DNA of 64,000 nucleotides from Rhodobacter sp. SY28-1. Its GTDB lineage: Bacteria; Pseudomonadota; Alphaproteobacteria; Rhodobacterales; Rhodobacteraceae. The DNA lies in the NCBI RefSeq assembly GCF_005222785.1, contig NZ_STGH01000001.1:1116001-1180000 (forward strand). Reading direction: 5' to 3'. How positions within the stretch are numbered: the first letter of the stretch is position 1; every line of letters begins with the position of its first letter. The notes below the pieces were generated by a model, which ran no database searches, was not told where the DNA came from, and saw nothing but the letters and a program-made list of their open reading frames with translations. A program made the translations under genes and the position numbers. Positions 8,742 to 17,838 of the stretch are shown piece after piece.

Positions 8742-10103
8742 CTAGCGCGCGTCGCGCCGCGGGGCGAAGCTGCCGCCCTGCGGTTTGCCCTGACCCTGGG
8801 CCTGCCGTTGGCCGCCGGGCTTGCCTTGACCCTGCGGGCGTCCCTGGCCCGGCTTGGCCGGACCGCGGGCGCCTTGCGGCTTGGCCGTCAGCTTCTGGCC
8901 CTGGCGTCCGCCGTTGCCTTGCCGCTGGCCCCGGTTCTGGCCGGGCTTTGGCGCAGCTGCCACCACGTCAGCGGCCCAGGGCGCACCGCCCACGACCGGC
9001 AGCGGCTTTTTCAGCATCTTCTCGATGGCCTGCAGCTCGCCCATTTCCGCCGGAGCGCAGAAGCTGATCGAGGACCCCTCGGCCCCCGCCCGTGCAGTGC
9101 GGCCGATGCGGTGGACATAGTTTTCCGGCACGTTCGGCATGTCGAAGTTGTAGACGTGGCGCACAGTCGGGATGTCGATCCCCCGCGCGGCAACGTCGGT
9201 CGCGACCAGCACGTCCAGTTCGCCGGCCTTGAACTCGCCCAGCGTCCGGTCGCGCTGGTTCTGGCTCTTGTTGCCGTGGATCGAGCCGACCTTGAAGCCC
9301 CAGGTCGCCAGCAGCTTCATCAGCTTTTCCGACCCGTGTTTGGTGCGACCGAAGACCAGAGCCTGCTCGCCCGGGTGCTTCTTCAGATACTCTTCCAGCA
9401 GCTTCGCCTTGTCGCCGTTCGGGATGTAATGGACACCCTGGCTGATCCGCTCCACCGGCTTGCCGGGGGGTGCCACTTGGACGCGGATCGGGTTGCGCAG
9501 GTAGGTGTCGGCGATTTCCTCGATGTCCTTGGGCATCGTCGCGCTGAACAGCAGCGTCTGGCGCTTCAGCGGGATGTGCTTGGCGATCTTCCGCAGGGAA
9601 TGGATGAAGCCCATGTCCAGCATGTGGTCGGCTTCGTCCAGGACGAGGTAGCCGCATTTCTCCAGGCTCACGTCGCCGCGTTCCAGCAGGTCGATCAGGC
9701 GGCCCGGGGTTGCGACCAGCACGTCGGTGCCCTTGGACAGGGCCTGGGCCTGCTTGAACAGCGATGCGCCGCCGACGACCATGGTGATCTTGACTGCGGT
9801 GCCCTTGGTGAAGACCTCGAAGTTGTCCTTGATCTGGCCGATCAGCTCGCGCGTGGGCGCAAGGATCAGCGCGCGGACGTTCTTCGGTCCCGGCGGGTGG
9901 CCGACGTCGAGAAGACGGTGGAGTAGCGGAAGCCCGAAAGCGGCGGTCTTGCCGGTGCCGGTCTGGGCCAGGCCCATCAGGTCGCGGCCTTCCATGATGT
10001 GCGGGATCGCTTGCGCCTGGATCGGCGTGGGGGTCTTCAGCGTGGTCTTTTCCAGCGCTTTCAGGATTTTCGGCGACAGGCCGAGGTCGGCAAAAGTGGT
10101 CAT
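8742..10103 (-). CDS. DEAD-box RNA helicase, RhlE-like
   Basis: An ATP-dependent RNA-unwinding enzyme of 453 residues. All superfamily 2 motifs are visible: Q motif around 25-30, AQTGTGKT (46-53), PTREL (83-87), TPGR (132-135), DEAD (156-159), SAT (187-189), then in the second RecA domain ATDVAARGID and HRIGRTARAG. The last about 70 residues (384-453) are a Gly/Gln/Lys/Arg-rich low-complexity tail of the RNA-binding type found in RhlE proteins. Likely roles are ribosome assembly or RNA decay, especially in the cold. The start at 10103 gives MTTFADLGLS, the canonical N-terminus. Confidence 0.93.
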   Translation of the reverse strand: MTTFADLGLSPKILKALEKTTLKTPTPIQAQAIPHIMEGRDLMGLAQTGTGKTAAFGLPLLHRLLDVGHPPGPKNVRALILAPTRELIGQIKDNFEVFTKGTAVKITMVVGGASLFKQAQALSKGTDVLVATPGRLIDLLERGDVSLEKCGYLVLDEADHMLDMGFIHSLRKIAKHIPLKRQTLLFSATMPKDIEEIADTYLRNPIRVQVAPPGKPVERISQGVHYIPNGDKAKLLEEYLKKHPGEQALVFGRTKHGSEKLMKLLATWGFKVGSIHGNKSQNQRDRTLGEFKAGELDVLVATDVAARGIDIPTVRHVYNFDMPNVPENYVHRIGRTARAGAEGSSISFCAPAEMGELQAIEKMLKKPLPVVGGAPWAADVVAAAPKPGQNRGQRQGNGGRQGQKLTAKPQGARGPAKPGQGRPQGQGKPGGQRQAQGQGKPQGGSFAPRRDAR

Positions 10104-10444
10104 GGGTGTTCCCAATCTACAGAGGGCCTGCGACCCTCGCCCCGGACCTTTGCCCGTGACCGTGCCGCAAGCGGCGCCCCTGCGTGACTGTGGGAACCAG
10201 AATGTCCGGGCCTTTCGGTGCTCACGCGGCACGGGCATCGGACAGGGGGCAAATGGGCGCTTTGGCGGGCCAAGTCAAGACAAACCGTCCGGTACGCAAG
10301 GGCTGGACCTCTTGCCTGCACGCGCGTATCACTTGCCGCGTCAAGCCTGACAGTCATCCGCGCCCCCTTCAGGGCGATGGATCTGCCGCCAGACCAATTA
10401 GAAAACACCTTCCTATCAACGACTTGCCCCGGGTGCTGCCGATC
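10104..10444. other. 341-base divergent intergenic region
   Basis: Separates the helicase (leftward) and RND adaptor (rightward) starts and must hold both promoters. I see no convincing -35/-10 pair. A short AT-rich patch (about 10395-10425) lies just upstream of the adaptor start. A small palindrome, GCCGC-AA-GCGGC, lies in the half nearer the helicase. No gene is supported. Confidence 0.5.
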
Positions 10445-11542
10445 ATGCCGAAATTTCATCGAATTGCCGCCCTTTGCGTGATGGCTGCCGCTACGGCATG
10501 GATCGCCACCGGAGAGTTTTCGTCGGTGGGCAGTGCGCAGACCTCCGAGGGTCAGGAATCCCCTACGTCCGAGGTGGCGCCGGTCGAGAATGCGCCGCTG
10601 GTCCGTACCGTTTCGGCGGTGGAGCCGGTCTTTGTCGACCATGCCCGCGCCATCCGGCTGTCGGGCATTACCGAGGCCGACAAGCGCGTGGAACTGGCCG
10701 CGCGGGCCGAGGGGGTCATCGCGTCCTTGTCGATGACGAAAGGCGGCATGGTCGAAGCCGGGGCCGTGGTGATGGAGTTGGAGGGGCCCGAGACGCTGGC
10801 CCAGGAAGAGATCGCCCGCATCGCGCTGGAGCAGAAAGAGCGTGACCTCGCCGTGGCGCAAAAGCTGTTCGAAGGCGGCAGCACCTCGGAATCGAACCTC
10901 ACCAATGCCCGGTCCGCCCGCGATGCTGCGCAGGCCGAGTTGAACCGCGCCCGTGCGGCGGCCGACCGGCTGCGCCTCAAGGCGCCGTTCGGAGGCGTGG
11001 TCGATACCGTCTTGGTGGAACTGGGCGAATGGGTGCAGACCGGGGCGCCGGTCGCCACCATCCTGTCGCTGGACCCGATCCTGGTTAAGGCCGAAGTCAG
11101 CGAGGTTGACCTTGGCGCGGTCTCCGTTGGCTCGACCGCAAAGGTGCGGCTGGTGAACGGGACCGAGATGGACGGGACCGTGCGGCTGGTCGCGCGCGAG
11201 GCCTCGGCCCAGACCCGGACCTTCCCGGTGGAAATCGCGCTGCCGAACCCGCGGATGACGCTGCCCTCGGGGATGACGGCCCAGGTTTCTCTGTATGCCC
11301 AGCCGGTCCGCGCCGTCGTCGTGCCGCGCTCGGTCATCACGCTGTCGGACAAGGGCGAGCTTGGTTTGCGCGTGGTCGGCACCGACAACGTGGCCCAGTT
11401 CGCGGTGGTGCAGATCATTGACGACACGCCCGAGGGGTTGGTGGTGACTGGCGTGCCCGAAGGCGTCCGCATCATCACCGCCGGGCAGGACCTGGTCCGC
11501 AATGGCGACACGGTCGAAGTTGCTTCTGGGGTCGGCCAATGA
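10445..11542 (+). CDS. RND efflux periplasmic adaptor subunit
   Basis: Membrane-fusion protein that links an inner-membrane RND pump to an outer-membrane channel. It has 365 residues. An N-terminal hydrophobic signal/anchor (about 5-22) is followed by barrel-sandwich halves around ADKRVELAARAEGVI and LKAPFGGVVDTVLVELGEWV. Between them lies a short alpha-hairpin (about 120-170), and beta-barrel domains follow. There is no lipobox cysteine. The ATG at 10445 directly precedes the signal sequence. It overlaps the pump gene start by four bases (ATGA), so the two are translationally coupled. No outer-membrane partner is encoded nearby. Confidence 0.9.
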   Translation: MPKFHRIAALCVMAAATAWIATGEFSSVGSAQTSEGQESPTSEVAPVENAPLVRTVSAVEPVFVDHARAIRLSGITEADKRVELAARAEGVIASLSMTKGGMVEAGAVVMELEGPETLAQEEIARIALEQKERDLAVAQKLFEGGSTSESNLTNARSARDAAQAELNRARAAADRLRLKAPFGGVVDTVLVELGEWVQTGAPVATILSLDPILVKAEVSEVDLGAVSVGSTAKVRLVNGTEMDGTVRLVAREASAQTRTFPVEIALPNPRMTLPSGMTAQVSLYAQPVRAVVVPRSVITLSDKGELGLRVVGTDNVAQFAVVQIIDDTPEGLVVTGVPEGVRIITAGQDLVRNGDTVEVASGVGQ

Positions 11543-14500
11543 AGCTTGTCGAAACCGCCATCGCCAACGCGCGGCTGACGATCTCGGTCCTGCTGTTCCT
11601 GATGCTGGCCGGGACGATGGCCTATATCTCGATCCCGAAAGAGGCCGAGCCGGACATCCAGATCCCGATCCTCTACGTCAGCATGCATTATGACGGCATC
11701 TCGCCCGAGGACAGCGAGCGGCTGCTGCTTCGCCCGATGGAGACGGCGCTGAAGTCGATCACCGGCATCAAGAAGATGACCGCGACCGCCTATCAGAACG
11801 GCGGCAACGTCCTGATCGAGTTCCAGGCCGGGGCCGACCTGAAGAAGGCGCTGGACGATGTGAAGACCAAGGTCGACCAGGCGCGTCCGGAACTGCCGGA
11901 CGGGACCGACGAGCCGACGGTGAACGAGGTCAACCTGTCGGAATTCCCGATCCTGGTGATCACGTTGTCGGGGGACGTGCCAGAGCGGGTACTGGCCAAA
12001 TCGGCGCGCGCATTGCGGGACAGGATCGAGGAACTGCCCCCGGTCCTGAACGCCGATCTGCAGGGGGTGCGCGACGATCTGGTCGAGGTGGTGATCGACC
12101 CCGGCAAGCTTGCGACCTATGGTCTGCGGCCCGACATCCTGATCGCCGGTTTCGCCGCCGGGAACCAGCTTGTGGCCGCCGGGGCCCTGCAGGGGGCCGA
12201 GGGGCGCTATGCGATCAAGGTGCCGTCGCTTCTGGAAACGATCGAGGATGTGGCGAACCTGCCGGTGGTGTCGACGGGCACCGCGACGGTCCGCGTGCGC
12301 GATATCGCCGACATTCTGCCGACGCTGAAAGAGCCCGAAACGGTGACCCGCCTGAACGGTGTTCCGGCCGTCGCGATCGAGGTGTCCAAGCGGTCGGGCG
12401 CGAACCTGATCGAGACGGTCGACCAGGTGAAGGCGGTGACCGAGGAGTTCAAGTCGCTGCTGCCCGAGGGCACCGAGGTCACCTTCAGCCAGGACAAGTC
12501 CAAGGACATCAGGCAGCTGCTGTTCGACCTGCAGAACTCGGTCCTGACGGCGGTGATCCTGGTCTTCATCGTCATTCTCTACGCCCTGTCGGTCCGTGCC
12601 TCACTGCTGATCGGCCTTGCCATTCCCGCATCCTTCCTGATGGGGATGCTGGCGCTGTCGCTGTGGGGCTACACGGTCAATATCGTGGTGCTGTTCAGCC
12701 TGATCCTGGCTGTGGGGATGCTGGTCGACGACGCGATCATCGTCACCGAATATGCCGAACGCCGGATGTCCGAAGGGATGGAAAAGCGTGAGGCCTTCGC
12801 AATGGCCTCGCACAAGATGACTGGGCCGGTGGTCGCCGCGACGATGACGCGGGTGGCGGCCTTCTCTCCGCTGCTCTTCTGGCCGGGGATCGTTGGCGAG
12901 TTCATGAAGTACCTGCCGATCACGCTGATCGTCACGCTGTCGGCCTCGCTGGTCTACGCACTGATCTTCGTGCCGACCCTGGGTGCCCTGATCGCGAAGC
13001 CCTTCAAGCACCCGCCGGAACACAAGGACGGCCCTTACATGTGGGTTGTCGGCAAGGCGGTGCGGCACCCGGTCATCATGCTGTTTCTGGCCATCGGCCT
13101 CCTGGTCTCGGTGCCCTTCGCCTACGCCAAATACGGCAAGGGCATGATCTTCTTCCCCGATGTCGAACCCGAGTTCGGCCTTCTCTACGTCAAGGCACGC
13201 GGCAACCTGTCCATCGCCGAGAAGGATGCGCTGGTTGCCCAGGCCGAGGCGCGTATCCTTGGCTGGCCGGGGGTGGAGACGGTCTACACCCGGACCGGCC
13301 AGGGCGGGGGCGGCATGGGGCAAGAGGTCGATGCCGACGTGATCGGCACCATCCAGTACGAATTCGTCGACTGGCGCGAACGGAAGAACGCGAACGCCAT
13401 CCTCGCCGACCTGCGGCATGCGATGGTGGGCATCCCGGGCGTGGACATCCAGGTTTCTGTTCCGCAGGCCGGGCCGCCCACAGGGAAGGCGATCCAGATC
13501 CAGCTGTCCGCCGACGACCCGACCTATCTGAACGAGGTCGCCCAGCAGGTCGCGACCCGGCTGGCCAGCGTTCCCGACGTCATCGACATCTCGAACGGCC
13601 TGCCGCCGCCCGGCGTCGACTGGGAGCTGCAGGTCGACCGCGCCGCCGCCTCGCGTTACGGCATCGCGCCCTCGACCGTGGGGGCAATGGTGCAACTGGT
13701 GACCGGCGGGCTGAAGCTGTCGGACTATCGCCCTGCCGGGGCCGACGACGCGGTGGACATCGTCTTGCGCCTGCCTGCCGACCAGCGGACGATCTCCGCC
13801 CTTGACCAGCTGCGCATCCAGACGGCGGAAGGATCGGTTCCGATTTCGAACTTCGTGACCCGCAAAGCCGCGCCGACGACGGGCACGCTGACCCGGCTGG
13901 ACGGCGCGCGGACCGTGACGGTGCAGGCCGGCATCCGTGAAGGCGTGCAAGCCGACGCGATCTATGCCCAGGTGACTGCGGCGCTGGAGGAGGCGAAGCT
14001 TGACCAGTACGGCATCCGCTGGAAACTGGCCGGTGAGGACGCCGAGCAGGCCGAGGCCGGGGCCTTCCTGTCCAAGGCATTCGCCGCGGCGATCTTCCTG
14101 ATCTTCATTGTGCTTCTGGCGCAGTTCAACAACTTCACCTCGGTCTGGCTGGTGCTGTCGGCGGTCGTCATGTCCACGATCGGCGTCCTTCTGGGCCTGA
14201 TGATCATGGGGCAGCCCTTCACCATGGTGATGACCGGCATCGGGATCATCGCGTTGGCGGGCGTGGTTGTGAACAACAACATCGTGCTGATCGACACCTA
14301 CGACACCCTGCGCCGCGAGGGGCGGCCGAAGATCGAGGCGATCCTGCAGACCTGCCGCGAACGCGCCCGCCCCGTGGTCCTGACCGCGCTGACCGCAATC
14401 TTGGGCGTGCTGCCCATCGCCTTCGGCCTGAACATGGAGCTACTTAGCCATGAGGTCACGATCGGCGCGCCCTCGACGCAGTGGTGGATCGCGCTGTCCA

Positions 14501-14697
14501 GCGCCATCGTCTACGGGCTGGCCTTTGCCACGGTCCTGACCCTGGTCATCATCCCGTCGATGCTGATGCTGGTCACCCGGGCCGACAATCCGAAGCCCTG
14601 GTTCTGGCAGCGGCAGAAGCGGCGCGAGTGGTATGCGAAGTACCGGCCGGAAAAGCTGCGGACCGGCGGTCGCAGGGGCGCCCAGCCCGCCGAATAG
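11539..14697 (+). CDS. RND-family efflux permease
   Basis: A 1052-residue proton-driven inner-membrane pump with the standard plan: TM1 (about 11-31), a large periplasmic loop, TM2-6 (about 330-480), a second loop, and TM8-12 (about 850-1020). In TM4 the segment VGMLVDDAIIV carries the paired aspartates of the proton relay. The C-terminal half has VVVNNNIVLIDTYD. The pattern fits the HAE1-like drug/organic-solute class, not heavy-metal CusA types. The substrate cannot be assigned from sequence. It is coupled to the adaptor gene upstream and ends two bases from the convergent PPOX gene. Confidence 0.92.
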   Translation: MKLVETAIANARLTISVLLFLMLAGTMAYISIPKEAEPDIQIPILYVSMHYDGISPEDSERLLLRPMETALKSITGIKKMTATAYQNGGNVLIEFQAGADLKKALDDVKTKVDQARPELPDGTDEPTVNEVNLSEFPILVITLSGDVPERVLAKSARALRDRIEELPPVLNADLQGVRDDLVEVVIDPGKLATYGLRPDILIAGFAAGNQLVAAGALQGAEGRYAIKVPSLLETIEDVANLPVVSTGTATVRVRDIADILPTLKEPETVTRLNGVPAVAIEVSKRSGANLIETVDQVKAVTEEFKSLLPEGTEVTFSQDKSKDIRQLLFDLQNSVLTAVILVFIVILYALSVRASLLIGLAIPASFLMGMLALSLWGYTVNIVVLFSLILAVGMLVDDAIIVTEYAERRMSEGMEKREAFAMASHKMTGPVVAATMTRVAAFSPLLFWPGIVGEFMKYLPITLIVTLSASLVYALIFVPTLGALIAKPFKHPPEHKDGPYMWVVGKAVRHPVIMLFLAIGLLVSVPFAYAKYGKGMIFFPDVEPEFGLLYVKARGNLSIAEKDALVAQAEARILGWPGVETVYTRTGQGGGGMGQEVDADVIGTIQYEFVDWRERKNANAILADLRHAMVGIPGVDIQVSVPQAGPPTGKAIQIQLSADDPTYLNEVAQQVATRLASVPDVIDISNGLPPPGVDWELQVDRAAASRYGIAPSTVGAMVQLVTGGLKLSDYRPAGADDAVDIVLRLPADQRTISALDQLRIQTAEGSVPISNFVTRKAAPTTGTLTRLDGARTVTVQAGIREGVQADAIYAQVTAALEEAKLDQYGIRWKLAGEDAEQAEAGAFLSKAFAAAIFLIFIVLLAQFNNFTSVWLVLSAVVMSTIGVLLGLMIMGQPFTMVMTGIGIIALAGVVVNNNIVLIDTYDTLRREGRPKIEAILQTCRERARPVVLTALTAILGVLPIAFGLNMELLSHEVTIGAPSTQWWIALSSAIVYGLAFATVLTLVIIPSMLMLVTRADNPKPWFWQRQKRREWYAKYRPEKLRTGGRRGAQPAE

Positions 14698-14698
14698 G

Positions 14699-15349
14699 TC
14701 AGTACATCGACTTGCGGTAGTCGGCCTCCAACCCCTCGTCGATCTTCCGCATCTCGGCCGGGTCCTGCGGTGCGCCGTTGGTCTGGTCGAGAATCATCTT
14801 CAGCAGGCTGGGCATTTCCTTGCGGTCCTGCCGCGCCTCCGGGTCCCACAGGCGCGAGCGGCGGAAGGCCTTGGCGCAGTGCAGGAAGACCTCGGACACC
14901 GAGACGACGATGGCCAGCGTCGGCGTGCGATCATTGACCGCCATGGCGCGCAAGAGTTCGGGGTCGGTCGACAGCCGCGCCGTGCCGTTCACACGCAGTG
15001 TGTCGTCAAAGCCGGGCACCATGAACAGAAGACCGACATTCGGGTTGGCAAGGATGTTCGACAGCGTGTCCAGCCGGTTGTTGCCGGGCCGGTCCGGAAT
15101 CGCGAGCGTCCGGTCGTCCAGCACCTGCACGAATCCTGTCGGATCGCCGCGCGGGCTGACATCGGCGCGGCCCTCGCTGTTTTGCGTGCCGATGGTCAGG
15201 AAGGGCGAGCGGCGGATGAACTCCCGCGCGTGGGGGTCCAGAATCCCCAGCGATTTCAAGGCGGCCAGCGCGTGGGTCGCCGGGAAGAGCGCCCGCAGGG
15301 CCGTTTCATCCTGGACGAAGAGTTCGGGGTTCGGACTTGTGGCTGGCAT
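14699..15349 (-). CDS. Pyridoxamine 5'-phosphate oxidase-family flavoprotein
   Basis: A 216-residue FMN-binding split-barrel protein of the PPOX superfamily, resembling the MSMEG_1061-type subgroup. Characteristic segments are FLTIGTQNSEGRADVSPRGD, RPGNNRLDTLSNIL and VGLLFMVPG. Members of this superfamily oxidise or reduce diverse small molecules with FMN or F420; the substrate here is unknown. The ATG at 15349 is preceded by AGGA at good spacing. An upstream in-frame ATG (15409) would add a proline-rich stretch with no homology. Confidence 0.85.
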   Translation of the reverse strand: MPATSPNPELFVQDETALRALFPATHALAALKSLGILDPHAREFIRRSPFLTIGTQNSEGRADVSPRGDPTGFVQVLDDRTLAIPDRPGNNRLDTLSNILANPNVGLLFMVPGFDDTLRVNGTARLSTDPELLRAMAVNDRTPTLAIVVSVSEVFLHCAKAFRRSRLWDPEARQDRKEMPSLLKMILDQTNGAPQDPAEMRKIDEGLEADYRKSMY

Positions 15350-15639
15350 GGGATGTCCTGCGAAATTGGGTGGGGCGGTCGTGCCGGTCGAAACGGGAAG
15401 CGGGGCCATCAAAGCGGAAGCGGACAAAAACGCAAGAAATAGTTCAGAAGGAAAAATATATATATGAGCCTGAAAGCGGGCGGAGCCGGTAGAAGACGCC
15501 CGCTCGGGGCAAGTTGGTGTGATAGCGTTGTCCAATCTCACCCAGTTGCGCGTGAGGCAAGCTAGAATCCTCGGCGCTATGGGTCAACGACTAGGCTGAT
15601 TTGTTTCAGGCTCTGAAGTTTCTGCGCTGCGGCAAGCGC

Positions 15640-15675
15640 AAAACCAAAACGGCCCGCTTCGTCAGAAGCAGGCCG
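15640..15675 (-). terminator. Intrinsic terminator of tRNA-Ala
   Basis: On the minus strand an 11-bp stem (CGGCCTGCTTC, loop TGAC, GAAGCGGGCCG, one G-T wobble) is followed by TTTTGGTTTT. It lies 29 bases beyond the encoded CCA end of tRNA-Ala. Confidence 0.9.
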
Positions 15676-15703
15676 CTTTAGGTGTGAACCCGAAGGTTCT
15701 CTT

Positions 15704-15779
<76 letters not shown>

Positions 15780-15820
15780 ACCGGAGAGAAGCATCGCGGC
15801 GCTGCCGTCGCGATGCCGGC

Positions 15821-15849
15821 TATCTAGGACAGGTCGCCGGGGGCTGCAA
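15821..15849 (-). promoter_or_regulatory. Sigma-70-type promoter for tRNA-Ala
   Basis: Minus-strand TTGCAG (15849-15844), a 17-base spacer and TAGATA (15826-15821), placed about 42 bases before the mature 5' end. Between promoter and tRNA lies an 8-bp hairpin (GCATCGCG at 15791-15798 with CGCGATGC at 15809-15816), a likely 5'-leader structure. Confidence 0.6.
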
Positions 15850-15884
15850 GGGGGAAAATCGCCCTTGTCGCCCGGCGGTTGCCC

Positions 15885-16220
15885 TCAGACTTCTTCCTCG
15901 TCGCCCGGCACGTCGGCGAGGTCGTCGAGCGAGACGTTGTCGTCTGCGTCGTCTTCCAGAAGATCGTCGTCCAGTTCGGAATCATCCGCGACGGCGCCGT
16001 CCAGCAGCGCGTCTTCGGTTTCCAGATCCTCGACCAGAACGTCGTCATCCTTCTCAGGCACCGCGCGCGAAATGACCGAGGCGGCCATCTTGCGACGAAC
16101 GGATTCGATGTCCACGACCTCGCCCGTGTAGGGGCTGACGATCGGGGTTTTGTTCAGGTCGTAGAAGCGCTTGCCGGTCGTCGGGCAGATGCGCTTCGTG
16201 CCCCATTCTGCTTTGGGCAT
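15885..16220 (-). CDS. TIGR02300 family protein (FYDLN acidic protein)
   Basis: A 111-residue protein whose N-terminus has the defining GKRFYDLN motif (about 16-23) followed by PIVSPYTGE. The rest is a long, strongly acidic Asp/Glu tail ending in DEEEV. The family is confined mainly to alphaproteobacteria and has no known function. The second CxxC pair sometimes flanking the motif is absent; a single Cys is seen at 12. The ATG at 16220 has an AAGGGATC ribosome-binding site. It lies directly upstream of tRNA-Ala on the same strand. Confidence 0.9.
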   Translation of the reverse strand: MPKAEWGTKRICPTTGKRFYDLNKTPIVSPYTGEVVDIESVRRKMAASVISRAVPEKDDDVLVEDLETEDALLDGAVADDSELDDDLLEDDADDNVSLDDLADVPGDEEEV

Positions 16221-16344
16221 AGTGATCCCTTTGGATGGTGGGTCAGCAGGAAAGCTGCCGCTTGCCACAAGGCTGCGCGACTGTCAAAGCCTTTTGTGTG
16301 CTGCGGGAAATGGCTATCGTCCGCGAAGGTTTCAAGGGGTTTTC

Positions 16345-17037
16345 ATGGCCGTCCTGCCCGGCTCTCCTCCTGTCGAGGTCCATCTCAAGCGCTCGCCCCG
16401 GGCGCGGCGCTTTTCGCTGCGGGTGTCGCGACTGGATGGCAAGGTCACCCTGTCGATGCCGCTGCGGGCGCGGGAGGGGGAGGCGCTGGCCTTCCTGCGC
16501 GGCCACGAGGGCTGGCTGCGCGAGACGCTGGAGGCCATGCCGGATGCGGCGCGGCGTCCGGTGGGCCTCGGGTCGGTGATCCCGGTCGAGGGGCGCGAGT
16601 TGATGATTGCCGCCGGAACCGGGCGTGGCGTGCGGGTCGAGGATGACCGCCTGCTGGTGCCGGGCGATTCGGCCACTGCGGGCGCGCGGGTCGCGGCCTG
16701 GCTGAAGGTTCTGGCGCGGGACCGGCTGGCGCGGGCCTCGACCCATTATGCAGGACTAGTCGGGCGGCCCTATTCCTCGCTCGCCCTGCGGGACACCCGG
16801 TCGCGCTGGGGCTCCTGTTCGCCGGACGGGCGGCTGATGTATTCCTGGCGGCTGATCATGGCGCCGCCTGCCGTCCTTGACTACGTCGCCGCGCACGAGG
16901 TCGCGCATCTGGTCGAGCTGAACCATTCCCCGGCCTATTGGGCGGTGGTGGACGGGATCTATCCCGGCTGGCAGGCCCGGCGGGCCTGGCTGCATGACAA
17001 TGGCCAGACCCTGCACCGCCTGCGCTTTCAGGATTGA
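16345..17037 (+). CDS. YgjP-like (DUF45) zinc metallopeptidase domain protein
   Basis: A 230-residue protein of the YgjP/DUF45 family. It contains SRWGSCSPDGRLMYSW (about 153-168) and the zinc motif HEVAHLVELNHSPAYW with HExxH and a downstream histidine, as in SprT/wss-type peptidases. Function in bacteria is unproven; the active-site residues are all present. The ATG at 16345 gives MAVLPGSPP; upstream frame sequence overlaps the promoter side of the FYDLN gene. It is followed after 33 bases by a GntR regulator. Confidence 0.88.
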   Translation: MAVLPGSPPVEVHLKRSPRARRFSLRVSRLDGKVTLSMPLRAREGEALAFLRGHEGWLRETLEAMPDAARRPVGLGSVIPVEGRELMIAAGTGRGVRVEDDRLLVPGDSATAGARVAAWLKVLARDRLARASTHYAGLVGRPYSSLALRDTRSRWGSCSPDGRLMYSWRLIMAPPAVLDYVAAHEVAHLVELNHSPAYWAVVDGIYPGWQARRAWLHDNGQTLHRLRFQD

Positions 17038-17070
17038 CCGTCCGGCCCGGCGGGTGTTCCCCTGCGGCCC

Positions 17071-17718
17071 ATGCTGACCCCGCGTCCCACCGATCCCAAC
17101 GCCGCCGCGCATGAACGGCTTTACCGGTCGCTGCGCCAGCAGGTGATGCATGGCGAGCTGGACCCCGGCCAGTCGCTGACGCTGCGTGGCCTGGGCAAAC
17201 AGTTCGGAGTCTCGATGACCCCCGCGCGGGAGGCGGTGCGGCGTCTGGTGGCCGAGGGGGCGCTGACGCTGTCGTCTTCGGGTCGGATCTCGACGCCGGA
17301 ACTGACCCCGGAACGGATCGAGGAACTGGCGGCGATCCGGGCGCTGCTGGAGCCGGAGATGGCGGCCCGGGCGCTCCCGAGGGCCCACTTCGCGCTGATC
17401 GAGAGGCTGACGGCGATCAACCTGATGAATGGTGAGGCGGCGGTCCGGGGGGATGCGGTCACCTATGTCCGCACCAACCTGGAGTTCCACCGGACGCTCT
17501 ACCTGCGCGCCCAGACCCCGGCGATGCTGGCGATGTGCGAGACGGTCTGGCTGCAGCTGGGGCCGACGATGCGGGCGGTCTATGCGCGGGTCAAGCGGAG
17601 GGAGCCGCCCCATCACCACCGGATGATCCTGGCGGCCCTGAAGGCGGGGGATGAGCCGGGGTTGCGGCTGGCGGTGCGGACCGACGTGACGCAAGGGCTG
17701 CGGCATCTGGCGGGGTGA
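17071..17718 (+). CDS. GntR-family regulator (FCD/FadR subgroup)
   Basis: A 215-residue transcription regulator. The N-terminal winged helix-turn-helix (about 14-75) includes LRGLGKQFGVSMTPAREAVR and the following wing with SSSGRIS. The C-terminal all-helical FCD domain (about 83-210) carries the ligand/metal-binding pattern with NLEFHRTLY and HHHRMI. FCD regulators usually sense organic acids or amino-acid derivatives. The effector and targets cannot be read from the context. A 15-base palindrome lies just past its stop. Confidence 0.9.
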   Translation: MLTPRPTDPNAAAHERLYRSLRQQVMHGELDPGQSLTLRGLGKQFGVSMTPAREAVRRLVAEGALTLSSSGRISTPELTPERIEELAAIRALLEPEMAARALPRAHFALIERLTAINLMNGEAAVRGDAVTYVRTNLEFHRTLYLRAQTPAMLAMCETVWLQLGPTMRAVYARVKRREPPHHHRMILAALKAGDEPGLRLAVRTDVTQGLRHLAG

Positions 17719-17719
17719 G

Positions 17720-17734
17720 TGTCCACGGTGGACA
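17720..17734. promoter_or_regulatory. 15-base perfect palindrome, operator-like
   Basis: TGTCCAC-G-GTGGACA starts two bases after the GntR stop codon. The form (GT...AC halves around one base) fits the operator style of GntR-family regulators, but the flanking genes converge here, so it does not sit in an obvious promoter. Confidence 0.35.
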
Positions 17735-17803
17735 GTCGTGGATGCTTGAAAGAAAACAATAGGTTGGCTGCGGGCATTTACCGAAAGTTAAGGTCTGCAC
17801 ATT

Positions 17804-17831
17804 CCGGGCGGCAGGTCTCCCCACCGCCCGG
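17804..17831. terminator. Possible bidirectional terminator
   Basis: A perfect 8-bp inverted repeat (CCGGGCGG and CCGCCCGG, 12-base loop) lies between the convergent gntR and phyH-like genes. No clear T-run follows on either strand, so factor-independent termination is uncertain. Confidence 0.35.
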
Positions 17832-17838
17832 GGAACGC

